Source: Candidatus Bathyarchaeota archaeon (GTDB taxonomy: Archaea; Thermoproteota; Bathyarchaeia; Bathyarchaeales; DTEX01). Taken from it: a stretch of DNA of 10,530 nt. The first letter of the stretch is position 1; each line of letters opens with the position of its first letter. This document shows positions 1 to 6,539 of this stretch, piece after piece. The DNA is taken from NCBI GenBank assembly GCA_003601725.1, contig PIYJ01000050.1, positions 1 to 10,530 of the forward strand. The letters run 5' to 3'. Made by a program: the position numbers and the translations under genes. The notes below the pieces were generated by a model. The model worked only from the letters and a program-made list of their open reading frames with translations, was not told the DNA's origin and made no database searches.

Positions 1-153
1 AACTAAAGTAGAATTGAAAGGCTCATCTGCAAAGTCACAAAGAAGAATGTGAATTAGTTCCAATCGAACTAAAGTAGAATTGAAAGGGGCATGAAAGAGA
101 TCATTCCGTCCGATCTTCTTCAGGTTCCAATCGAACTAAAGTAGAATTGAAAG
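1..153 (+). CRISPR. Leader-distal end of a CRISPR array (partial)
   Basis: Two complete identical 30-base repeats lie at 57-86 and 124-153. The last 20 bases of a third copy are at 1-20, so the array continues off the left edge. The repeat begins GTTCCAATCG and ends AGAATTGAAAG. The spacers are 21-56 (36 bases) and 87-123 (37 bases) and are unrelated to each other. In archaeal type I and III systems the last eight bases, here ATTGAAAG, become the 5' handle of the crRNA, so the array is probably read on the + strand, with its leader outside the window and its oldest end here. The last repeat is not degenerate. No repeat-like sequence follows 153, and no cas gene is in the window. Confidence 0.95.
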
Positions 154-532
154 TCTTCCCGGGACAACGTGGATACGAATCCATATACGAGTATTTGGCT
201 TCAAGTATGCTGCTTTAATAAAAAGATTCTGCGGTGGAAAGCAAGAGACGCTCTGAGACAGAAAAAGCCATTTCGGGCCATTCTGAGACACTTTCAGACA
301 TTTAGGGACACTTGATACAAAAGAAACAAGCCCAGAAAACAAAAAGCGGAAAGAAAACAAAAGATCACACGAAGAAAAAATTTTCCACAGGACACCGAAA
401 AAGGAATCAGACCATAGTCTTTATAAACTATTTAAAGAAAAAATTCTGCACTAAATTAACTGAAGCAGATGAATACCTCGAGATGGAAGCACATAAGGAA
501 TAATCAAAGATTCGAATTTTCCAGCTACATCT
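154..532. other. Intergenic region after the CRISPR array
   Basis: I see no convincing gene in this stretch. A lysine-rich frame runs from a TTG at 312 to 503 (63 residues). It has no visible ribosome binding site, low complexity and no recognisable motif. A good TATA-like sequence, TTTATAAAC at 420-428, lies inside that frame. The nearest ATG after it (469) opens only a 31-codon frame that runs antisense into the end of the ACT gene. The main structured feature is the 10-bp periodic repeat at 251-310, listed separately. Confidence 0.6.
251..310. repeat. Degenerate 10-bp tandem periodicity
   Basis: Six consecutive 10-base units end in CA, and four of them end in GACA: CTCTGAGACA, GAAAAAGCCA, TTTCGGGCCA, TTCTGAGACA, CTTTCAGACA and TTTAGGGACA. 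The octamer CTGAGACA occurs exactly 30 bases apart, at 253 and 283. The preceding ten bases, ending GAGACG, may be a further worn unit. The spacing is close to one helical turn. The function is unknown, and the array is short and degenerate, so chance cannot be excluded. Confidence 0.45.
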
Positions 533-1036
533 TCAGTAGACTGAGACCTTCAAGACGCCCTTAATCTTCAAGAGCTCAGGGATGATCTCTCCTGGGATCT
601 TCTTTTCAGCGATCAATGTCAATTTCGGCTCAGGTGTCAATTCAGGATCATCAACGATCGCCTGTCTGATGCTGATTCCCTTCTCAGCCAATAGGCTAGC
701 TGAACCGGAGAGAATCCCGGGCATTCTTGCATCAACCGGGGTGATCTCGACCACGCCTAGCTTTAGATATCTAGCAACCTCTTTAAGCGAGGCTCCGGCT
801 GGTTTGAGCTGCCTGAATATCTCGCGGAGCTCAGGGTTCCGTTCAATCATTCTTATAGTATAGGTCACTGTTCTCCTATCGACGCCTGCAACTCGGCTTA
901 TTCCAACAGCTGGAATCATGATCTTGTCGCAGTAAATCTTTCCGTCTCTTATGCTTAGGCCGTACTGGATAAGTATTTTAGCGACAGCAAGCCTTTCCGG
1001 ATAATCTTTTAAGCACTTTGCGACTTTATCCCACAT
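533..1036 (-). CDS. HTH plus ACT domain regulator of amino acid metabolism (COG2150 type)
   Basis: This 167-residue protein looks like the archaeal family annotated as predicted regulators of amino acid metabolism. Residues about 36-66 resemble a helix-turn-helix (IPAVGISRVAGVDRRTVTYT). Residues about 95-167 form a single ACT domain, with the start VVEITPVDARMPGILS, a helix, and the closing strand GVLKVSVY. ACT domains usually bind an amino acid or similar small ligand, so a ligand-sensing transcription factor is the likely role. The ligand and targets cannot be read from the sequence. The ATG lies about 20 bases downstream of a TATA box with no Shine-Dalgarno sequence, which fits a leaderless mRNA. 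It is a single gene, and the next gene on this strand is 165 bases upstream. Confidence 0.85.
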   Translation of the reverse strand: MWDKVAKCLKDYPERLAVAKILIQYGLSIRDGKIYCDKIMIPAVGISRVAGVDRRTVTYTIRMIERNPELREIFRQLKPAGASLKEVARYLKLGVVEITPVDARMPGILSGSASLLAEKGISIRQAIVDDPELTPEPKLTLIAEKKIPGEIIPELLKIKGVLKVSVY

Positions 1037-1053
1037 CTTTAGACGCCTAGAAC

Positions 1054-1063
1054 GATAAATATA
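1054..1063 (-). promoter_or_regulatory. TATA box of the ACT regulator gene
   Basis: On the minus strand this reads TATATTTATC. Transcription starting about 25 bases downstream of its centre would begin at or next to the ATG at 1036. This predicts a leaderless transcript and supports that start codon. Confidence 0.55.
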
Positions 1064-1201
1064 GACATAATTATGATTATTTTTAATAGCCTATAAACCT
1101 AATTGTTAAAAATAGTTTTGAATCATGAAGAAACAGCTTAGACTGTAGACGCTTGCGCCTAAAATCTGAGCATCCAAGATTTCATGGCATTTCGTTCATC
1201 C

Positions 1202-2485
1202 TCAGAACTGAAGCCACTTAGCTTCAGCTTCGAACAGCTCATTCACCATTCTCTCAATCTCTCGAGGCGTCAAAAGAGCAGAAGTCAACGGGTCAAACAT
1301 GACGGCTTGAACAACTGCCGCTCTGTCTTTCTCTAAAGCCGCCTTCACCGCGAGCTCCTGAACATTAATGTTTGTTCTGTTGAGTGCGGCGCATTGAGGA
1401 GGCAGATCACCAACATAGCAAGGATGGATTCCGTTCTTGTCGACGAGACATGGGACCTCAACGCAGCAGCCTTGAGGCAGATTCGTAATCAAACCCTCAT
1501 TCCTAACATTCCCATTTATACGGCAAGGATCACCAGTCTCCATCGAGTAGATTATGTCTATGCCGTATTCATGAGACCGTCTTATCTCGATGGGTTCTTC
1601 GCCTCTTATCTGCCTTTGAATCCGCTCGTAATGAGGCTTCCAAGCTTTCTGGCATATCTCCAGATAGAACCATCTCGGCTCACAGTATTCCCTGCGTCTC
1701 TCCTCTGTAGTGCGGAAGTAAGGCACGTACTCGCCTAGATGATGACTGGACTCCGTTATGAAGTAGCCGAGGTACTTCATCATCTCGAATCTGACCTTGT
1801 CCTGCTCGTAGATCTCCCTTCTTTTCATCGCTTCCCATATGAGCGGATAGGCATCTTCCCCCTTGTACTTGTATTCCAAGAAGAAGGCTTGATGATTTAT
1901 CCCGGCAACCCAGTAGGAAACATCTTCGTATGGCACGTTTATGTATCTCGCCAGCTGCATCGCGGTTCCCTGAACGCTATGGCAGAGACCGACATTCTTG
2001 ATGCTGGTAGCCTCATTCATAGCCCAACAATTTATCGCCATGGGATTGGCATAGTTGATCAAAAGCGCATCGGGACAAAGCTCCTCCATGTCACGGCAGA
2101 TGTCCAGGAGAACAGGTATTGTTCTTAGCCCTCGGAATACCCCTCCAAGCCCGATTGTGTCGCCTACTTCCTGGTTCACGTCGTACTTAAGCGGGATGAG
2201 TATGTCCTTTTCGAACGCTTCTAAGCCGCCTACTTGAATCATTATTATGACGTAATCAGCATCCTTTAACGATTCTCTACGGTTCAAGGTTGATTCAATC
2301 TTCGCTTTCGGCGCATACTTAGACGCCATCAACCTTGCAAGCTTAGTGATTAAATCAAGCCTTTCAGGATTTATATCCATCAATGAGATTGTTGACTCAG
2401 CCAGTTCAGAATGGCTGAAAATATCACTCAACAATCAACGGGCAAAGACTACGCTTCCCGCCCCAATAAAAGTGATCTTAGCCAT
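1202..2485 (-). pseudogene. GH4 alpha-galactosidase-like (MelA family), interrupted by in-frame TGA
   Basis: Read through one stop, the frame encodes 427 codons resembling MelA/AglA glycoside hydrolases of family 4, which cleave glycosides using NAD+ and a divalent metal. The ATG at 2485 starts MAKITFIGAGSVVFAR, the glycine-rich NAD-binding loop. Codon 17 (2437-2435) is TGA, and the frame then continues as LLSDIFSHSEL, exactly where family members continue. Downstream are LMDI, NYANPMA, GLCHSVQG (metal-ligand Cys, about residue 168 of the full frame), GINHQ (metal-ligand His, about 198) and NLPQGCCVEV, a strong MelA signature. A restart at the TTG at 2434 would give 410 residues without the nucleotide-binding loop, so it should be inactive. 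The cause could be a nonsense mutation (an Arg CGA codon would become TGA by one change), a sequencing error, or readthrough. Family assignment is very secure; gene status is uncertain. Confidence 0.85.
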
Positions 2486-2518
2486 AATAGATCATCTACG
2501 CTTTCTATTGAAAGTTAG

Positions 2519-2526
2519 CTATTAAG
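2519..2526 (-). promoter_or_regulatory. Possible TATA box of the GH4 gene
   Basis: The minus strand reads CTTAATAG preceded by the purine-rich AAAAAGG, a plausible BRE/TATA pair about 35 bases before the ATG at 2485. It supports the upstream ATG, rather than the TTG after the stop, as the original start. Confidence 0.35.
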
Positions 2527-2682
2527 CCTTTTTCGGAGATCTGCGCATTCTCCTTCTTTGCGCCCAGAAAAATTTTCTTTATAAATGAAATGATATTTTC
2601 TGAGGGATTCGTAGTACTTCCGCATCTTTCTAATTTTTGGCATCTCAAAAGAGGGGCCATTGGAATGTAGATTTCGGTTCGG

Positions 2683-2760
2683 TGCGGCCGCTGGGATTTG
2701 AACCCAAGATTGCAAGCTTGAAGGCTCGATCTTCTGACCTAGTTTAAGGAAGATGACACC
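2683..2760 (-). pseudogene. Decayed tRNA-Gly(UCC)-like sequence
   Basis: Read on the minus strand, the 3' half is tRNA-like. The discriminator A is at 2683 and the acceptor 3' strand CGGCCGC at 2684-2690. The T-arm has loop TTCAAAT at 2696-2702 and stems CCCAG and TTGGG, with one G-U pair. The variable bases are 2708-2712. The anticodon arm is CGAGC-CTTCAA-GCTTG at 2713-2728. The loop has six bases instead of seven, as if one C were lost from the CTTCCAA loop of archaeal tRNA-Gly(UCC), whose 3' half this resembles. A D-arm-like hairpin ATCTTC/GAAGAT (2729-2734 with 2749-2754) follows. No 5' acceptor strand able to pair with CGGCCGC exists beside it or in the next 100 bases upstream. A tRNA pseudogene or a recombination scar is most likely; a functional tRNA is unlikely. 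Confidence 0.6.
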
Positions 2761-2806
2761 TTAGAAGAAAGACTGGTTCTTTGCTTGATTAATAACCAGA
2801 TTGATT

Positions 2807-3622
2807 CTAATCACGTAGGAGCTTCCTGAGCGTCTCTAGGCTTACGCTTGCTATTCTCTTGGGGCCGGGAGAGAAATCGAAGACCTCGACAGAAATGAAG
2901 CCCTTATAGTTTATCATTTTTAAAGCATCGATGATCGGTCGGAAATCTACCTTTCCAAAACCCGGACCCAGCTTATTGTCATCGTTAACATGGAAATGAA
3001 CCAGATAATCCCTGCTTCTTCTTATGATATCCGGCAGGGGTTTCCCTTCATCCAGCATGCTGTAAACGTCGAGATTAAGTCTAAAGTTTGGATGAGAAAC
3101 CTCTTCTATGAGGCGGATAGCCTCCTCCGCGGTATTTATGAAGTTTGTTGAAGCTTTAGTCAGAGGCTCCACAGCGATAACAGCATCATAATCCTCTGCA
3201 AAGCGGCTGCATGCAGAGAATACTTCCTTAGCGTAGTTCCAGGCTTTCTTAAATGGCACTCCTTCGGGGATGCTTCTTTGATTCGGAGATCCGAAGACTA
3301 AGATTCTCCCGCCTATATCGCTTGTGAACTTTATAAGCTCGCAGAGATAATGCTCCGTGAATCGCCTTGTATTCTCATCGGGATGAGTCAAGTGGAGACC
3401 CTTAGGGCCGACGAGAAGCCAATGGGTTCCGACGATTTCTAGATTGAAGGATGAGGCTAAACTTCTTATCTCTTTCCGTTCCTTTTTTGTCACGTTTCTC
3501 ACGTCATTTGAGATCGTGAATGGAGCGATCTCTACGCCTTCATAGCCTATGCGGGAGATATATTCGAAAACTTCTTCCATTTTCCATCCTTCGAAGAGCT
3601 CACTGCATATAGATATCTTCAT
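2807..3622 (-). CDS. Sugar epimerase/isomerase, TIM barrel (psicose/tagatose 3-epimerase-like)
   Basis: This 271-residue protein is of the xylose-isomerase-like TIM-barrel superfamily (AP_endonuc_2). The four metal ligands of ketose 3-epimerases are all visible: Glu152 in IAVEPL, Asp185 in LNLDVYSM, His211 in HFHVND and Glu246 in SVEVF. The spacing matches that of characterised D-psicose epimerases. Such enzymes move a proton at C3, or interconvert a ketose and an aldose, in the cytoplasm with Mn or Co. The exact substrate is not predictable, and inosose or hydroxypyruvate isomerase relatives share the fold. The ATG has a weak Shine-Dalgarno AGGCGA (3629-3634) six bases upstream. It lies upstream of the GH4 gene on the same strand, which suggests a sugar-use context, but 320 bases with a tRNA remnant separate them. 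Confidence 0.85.
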   Translation of the reverse strand: MKISICSELFEGWKMEEVFEYISRIGYEGVEIAPFTISNDVRNVTKKERKEIRSLASSFNLEIVGTHWLLVGPKGLHLTHPDENTRRFTEHYLCELIKFTSDIGGRILVFGSPNQRSIPEGVPFKKAWNYAKEVFSACSRFAEDYDAVIAVEPLTKASTNFINTAEEAIRLIEEVSHPNFRLNLDVYSMLDEGKPLPDIIRRSRDYLVHFHVNDDNKLGPGFGKVDFRPIIDALKMINYKGFISVEVFDFSPGPKRIASVSLETLRKLLRD

Positions 3623-3661
3623 GATGATTCGCCTTTAACATCAAAATGTCCCCGTTTTTCC

Positions 3662-3675
3662 GATTTAATTTTATC
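3662..3675 (-). promoter_or_regulatory. Probable TATA region of the sugar epimerase gene
   Basis: The minus strand reads GATAAAATTAAATC about 45 bases before the ATG at 3622. This would give a leader of roughly 20 bases that includes the AGGCGA ribosome binding site. It is divergent from the rtcB promoter. Confidence 0.4.
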
Positions 3676-3738
3676 ATTCCCTCTAATGGTCAAGACTAAA
3701 GAATGAGAGGACTAAACTCTTTTACTCTTTTAAAATAG

Positions 3739-3778
3739 TTTATATTAAGCCCTATACGGTATTAATTTGGAGAGGAGA
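3739..3778 (+). promoter_or_regulatory. rtcB promoter and ribosome binding site
   Basis: The TATA box TTTATATTA is at 3739-3747. A purine-rich Shine-Dalgarno, GGAGAGGAGA at 3769-3778, sits directly before the ATG at 3780. Transcription would start just before or within the ribosome binding site, so the leader is very short. Together these fix the start of rtcB. Confidence 0.6.
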
Positions 3779-3779
3779 T

Positions 3780-5228
3780 ATGAGCGTTCCACTGGAAAGA
3801 ATAGGCGAATATACTTGGCGCATCCCTAAAAGCTTCAAGCCAGGGATGCGTGTTCCCGGCTTGGTCTTCGCTGATGAAGAATTGCTTTCAAAGATGAAAA
3901 CCGATCGAACATTGATCCAATGCGCGGATGTAGCGCACCTGCCGGGGATCTACAAATACGCTATTACGCTGCCAGATGGTCATGAAGGATACGGATTCCC
4001 AATAGGAGGAGTAGCCGCCACCGACTATGAAGAGGGAGTCATCAGCCCCGGAGGAGTAGGCTACGATATAAACTGTGGCGTTCGCCTTTTGACAACAAAT
4101 CTTTCAGAGAAGGATGTTCAGCCTAAATTGCGAAAGCTAGCCGAGATCATCTTCAGGAATGTTCCCTCCGGACTAGGAAGCCGCAGAAAGAAAAGCATCT
4201 CCATAAGCGAGCTGGACCGTATAGTTGCAGAGGGCGCTCCGAGGATAGTTGATCAAGGATTCGGTTGGCCTGAAGATGTGGAACACTGCGAAGAGAATGG
4301 ATTTATGAAGTCCGCAGACCCAGATAAGGTTTCAAGCACAGCTAAAAAGCGCGGAGTATCTCAGATCGGAACGCTCGGCTCTGGAAACCATTTCCTTGAA
4401 GTCCAAAAAGTCGATAAGATATACGATCCGAAGATCGCAAAGGCTTTCGGAATAACACATGAAGGGCAAGTAACCGCCATGATCCACTGCGGCTCACGTG
4501 GGTTTGGGCATCAGATCTGCTCAGATTATCTCCGCATAATAGAGAGAGCTGTTCGAAAATATGGGATATCATTGCCGGATAGGGAGCTCGCATGCGCGCC
4601 TGGAACGAGCAACGAGGCGCAAGACTACTTCAAAGCGATGTCTTGCGCTGTGAATTATGCTTTCACTAATCGTCAGATGATTACACATTGGGTTCGTCAA
4701 AGCTTTGAAGAAGCCTTCGGAGTCTCAGCTGAGAAGATGGGGCTTGACCTCGTCTATGACGTCGCCCATAACATCGCGAAGATCGAGGAGCATGATATTG
4801 ATAATCGACGGGTGAAAGTCTGGGTTCATAGAAAAGGAGCCACAAGAGCATTCCCACCTGGACATGAAGCTCTACCGGCTGATTACCGTGAAACTGGGCA
4901 GCCTGTTCTAATCCCAGGTTCAATGGGCACAAGCTCATACGTGCTTGTTGGAACATCTAAGGCCATGGAAGTCTCATTCGGCTCAACCGCTCATGGTGCT
5001 GGAAGAATGATGAGCCGCGCCGCAGCGAAACGGAGGTTCTGGGGTGGAGATGTCAGGAAAAACCTTGAGGCGAGAGGTATAATCGTCAGGTCGGCGAGCG
5101 CTGTGGTGCTCGCTGAGGAGGCTGACCCAGCATACAAGGATGTCGATCGGGTTGCAGCGGTCAGCGATGCTGTTGGCATTGCGAAGCGTGTTGCAAGATT
5201 GGTTCCGCTCGCCGTCATAAAGGGTTAA
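3780..5228 (+). CDS. rtcB: RNA-splicing ligase RtcB
   Basis: This 482-residue, full-length RtcB joins RNA 2',3'-cyclic-phosphate or 3'-phosphate ends to 5'-OH ends using GTP and Mn. In archaea it seals tRNA halves after intron removal. Visible motifs are GGVGYDINCGVR with metal ligands Asp96 and Cys99, SGNHFLEVQ (His204), HCGSRGFGHQ (His236), VAHNI (His330), HRKGATRAFPPG (from 350), and STAHGAGR with the guanylylated His405. The chain ends ARLVPLAVIKG as in the family. There is no intein. The archaeal partner archease is not in the window. The gene is convergent with the XPF gene, and their stop codons overlap by four bases. Confidence 0.97.
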   Translation: MSVPLERIGEYTWRIPKSFKPGMRVPGLVFADEELLSKMKTDRTLIQCADVAHLPGIYKYAITLPDGHEGYGFPIGGVAATDYEEGVISPGGVGYDINCGVRLLTTNLSEKDVQPKLRKLAEIIFRNVPSGLGSRRKKSISISELDRIVAEGAPRIVDQGFGWPEDVEHCEENGFMKSADPDKVSSTAKKRGVSQIGTLGSGNHFLEVQKVDKIYDPKIAKAFGITHEGQVTAMIHCGSRGFGHQICSDYLRIIERAVRKYGISLPDRELACAPGTSNEAQDYFKAMSCAVNYAFTNRQMITHWVRQSFEEAFGVSAEKMGLDLVYDVAHNIAKIEEHDIDNRRVKVWVHRKGATRAFPPGHEALPADYRETGQPVLIPGSMGTSSYVLVGTSKAMEVSFGSTAHGAGRMMSRAAAKRRFWGGDVRKNLEARGIIVRSASAVVLAEEADPAYKDVDRVAAVSDAVGIAKRVARLVPLAVIKG

Positions 5229-5947
5229 TGCTGATTTTCTTTTGCTTCAGAATAGGGTGTATGGAGGACCTCTTCAACTTTCTTTGCGATTTTTGGTCCT
5301 AATCCGTGGACTTCTCTTGCCCATCGATCAAGGTTAACTAGAGCGTTGAACGGTGTCTCAAAAGATTCTAGAAGGCTTACGGCTTTTTCCCTTCCGATGT
5401 TCGGGAGGCTTGCTAAGAAGAATATTTGTGCTTCAGCGAGGCTCCCCGTCTTTTTGACTGGGTGAACTGCGGGAATCCGCTTTTCAACGATCTGTTCTTG
5501 CTTAGCCGAGGTATAGAGAAAATCGATCGTCTCCTTGTAGCTTGTAGTGTGAATCATGTTTATTCCCTGTTTGGCAAGCGCGAACATTGCTCCCCAAACT
5601 GATGAAGGGTTCACTCTGCTGAACTTGTAGATTATTGGGAAGTATCCTTCAATCAGGATGAAGGGTTTTGGATATGCCTCTTTTAGGAGAAAGAGCTGAT
5701 CAAAGAGGTATCTGCGGGTTAGGGTGTAAACGAAATCTTGGACAGTCTTCCTCTCGAATGCGCATTCATCTGAGATGATGTAGTCTCCCTTCTCGAGATA
5801 CTGAATTCGGATGATGGCTCCCTTCTCTCTTAGTCCTTTGATGATCTTTGAGGCGCTGCTGGCTTCTCTGCTGTCAACAATAATCGTGGGCTGATCAATG
5901 TTCTTCTCCTGTTTCAAATAGGGAATCAGACTTTCTGATCCGGACAT
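5225..5947 (-). CDS. XPF/ERCC4-family structure-specific endonuclease (short, helicase-less)
   Basis: This 240-residue protein matches the short XPF of TACK archaea, a dimeric, PCNA-stimulated nuclease that cuts branched DNA 3' flaps in repair. The N-terminal ERCC4 nuclease has IIVDSRE, GDYIIS and the hallmark FERKTVQD, giving the GDx(n)ERKx3D catalytic set intact. The C-terminus holds tandem helix-hairpin-helix motifs, SLPNIGREKA and VHGLGPKIAKKV. There is no N-terminal helicase domain, unlike euryarchaeal Hef. No clear PCNA-interacting peptide is visible at the extreme C-terminus. The frame could open at a TTG at 5956, but the ATG at 5947 is preferred because the TATA box at 5977-5984 places transcription start right beside it. 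Confidence 0.93.
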   Translation of the reverse strand: MSGSESLIPYLKQEKNIDQPTIIVDSREASSASKIIKGLREKGAIIRIQYLEKGDYIISDECAFERKTVQDFVYTLTRRYLFDQLFLLKEAYPKPFILIEGYFPIIYKFSRVNPSSVWGAMFALAKQGINMIHTTSYKETIDFLYTSAKQEQIVEKRIPAVHPVKKTGSLAEAQIFFLASLPNIGREKAVSLLESFETPFNALVNLDRWAREVHGLGPKIAKKVEEVLHTPYSEAKENQH

Positions 5948-5976
5948 TGTGATCAATCTCTGTTAGGAACATGGGG

Positions 5977-5984
5977 TTTAATAG
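5977..5984 (-). promoter_or_regulatory. TATA box of the XPF gene
   Basis: The minus strand reads CTATTAAA. Start of transcription about 25 bases on would fall near 5952-5956, only a few bases before the ATG at 5947, indicating a nearly leaderless mRNA. Confidence 0.45.
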
Positions 5985-6084
5985 CCTTAAAGGTTAAGTA
6001 GATTTCCATCAACCGAGTCTTTGGTGTCAAATTAATGAATCTTCATTCACGATTTTTAAGGAGTGACCGCTGACTAGAGCTACG

Positions 6085-6114
6085 CTATATAAGCTTTGAG
6101 ATGGTGAAAGGTGA
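6085..6114 (+). promoter_or_regulatory. TATA box and Shine-Dalgarno of the 122-residue gene
   Basis: The TATA box CTATATAA is at 6085-6092. AGGTGAT at 6108-6114 matches the 16S-complementary consensus. It lies eight bases before the GTG at 6123 and four bases before an ATG at 6119 in another frame. The spacing favours the GTG, whose frame carries the long protein. Confidence 0.5.
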
Positions 6115-6122
6115 TTTTATGA

Positions 6123-6491
6123 GTGGGTATCGTTGGAAGAGATTCGAAGTCTGACTTGAAGATGCCTGAGGTTCCTGAAGGTAAAATCATCATAACCACG
6201 GATAGTACTAGTCATCGCCGGGTTCTTTTGGGAGCTGCTAATGTCCGAAGATACTTCGGTAAGAATACACTATGGGTTGAGTTATACTATGACGAGGAGG
6301 GAAGGGCAATCGGATTCAAACCTATGCCGAAGAAAACGAAAGATGCATATAGGATGCATTCATACGGGATACCGATCTCTGGAATTGAAAGCGAATTCGG
6401 ATTTAAGGATGGAGTCTACGAGGTCTTCTGGGACAAAAAGAACGGCTTATTAGTCGCTAAGCCTGAGAAGGCACACAAACAAGATCAATAA
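6123..6491 (+). CDS. Conserved-looking hypothetical protein, 122 residues, family not recognised
   Basis: I do not recognise this protein. It is soluble, basic at its C-terminus and apparently rich in beta strands (KIIITTD, LWVELYYD, GVYEVFWD, GLLVAKP), with glycine turns between them. There are no cysteines, no membrane segment and no signal peptide. A strong TATA box and a consensus Shine-Dalgarno support expression. The start is ambiguous: GTG at 6123 has the best ribosome-site spacing, and an internal ATG at 6162 would give a 109-residue form starting MPEVPEGK. An overlapping ATG at 6119 opens a different frame (MSGYRWKRFEV) that stops after 11 codons, which might mark an altered 5' end. 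It is convergent with the membrane kinase-like gene. Confidence 0.7.
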   Translation: MGIVGRDSKSDLKMPEVPEGKIIITTDSTSHRRVLLGAANVRRYFGKNTLWVELYYDEEGRAIGFKPMPKKTKDAYRMHSYGIPISGIESEFGFKDGVYEVFWDKKNGLLVAKPEKAHKQDQ

Positions 6492-6494
6492 AGA

Positions 6495-6500
6495 TTTTTT
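6495..6500 (+). terminator. Oligo-T terminator after the 122-residue gene
   Basis: A run of six T four bases after the TAA, followed by further T-rich sequence at 6513-6523, fits the U-tract termination used by archaeal RNA polymerase. No hairpin precedes it. Confidence 0.4.
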
Positions 6501-6539
6501 CGTGAGAATTCGGTTTCGTTTCTATTAATCTTTGAGCTC

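Noticed and set aside
136..360. Minus-strand 74-residue frame across the CRISPR end
   Set aside because: It runs into the last CRISPR repeat, is low in complexity and has no promoter or ribosome binding site. Its repetitiveness comes from the 10-bp DNA periodicity.
1147..1166. Possible hairpin terminator AGACGCTTGCGCCT between the ACT and GH4 genes
   Set aside because: The stem has a mismatch and a two-base loop, so it is too weak to call.
1394..2237. Plus-strand frames of 114, 129 and 60 residues
   Set aside because: They are shadows opposite the GH4 gene, whose family motifs are unmistakable on the minus strand.
2435..2437. UGA as selenocysteine in GH4
   Set aside because: The position is not a catalytic Cys in the family, selenocysteine is known in few archaeal groups, and no SECIS-like element was evident. 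A mutation or error is simpler.
2515..2715. Minus-strand 66-residue frame starting MQSWVQIPAAAP
   Set aside because: The first residues are a translation of the tRNA T-arm and acceptor, a classic artefact. The remainder is lysine- and arginine-rich with no recognisable motif.
4342..5218. Minus-strand frames inside rtcB (83, 91 and 75 residues)
   Set aside because: They are antisense to a full-length, motif-complete RtcB and show no features of their own.
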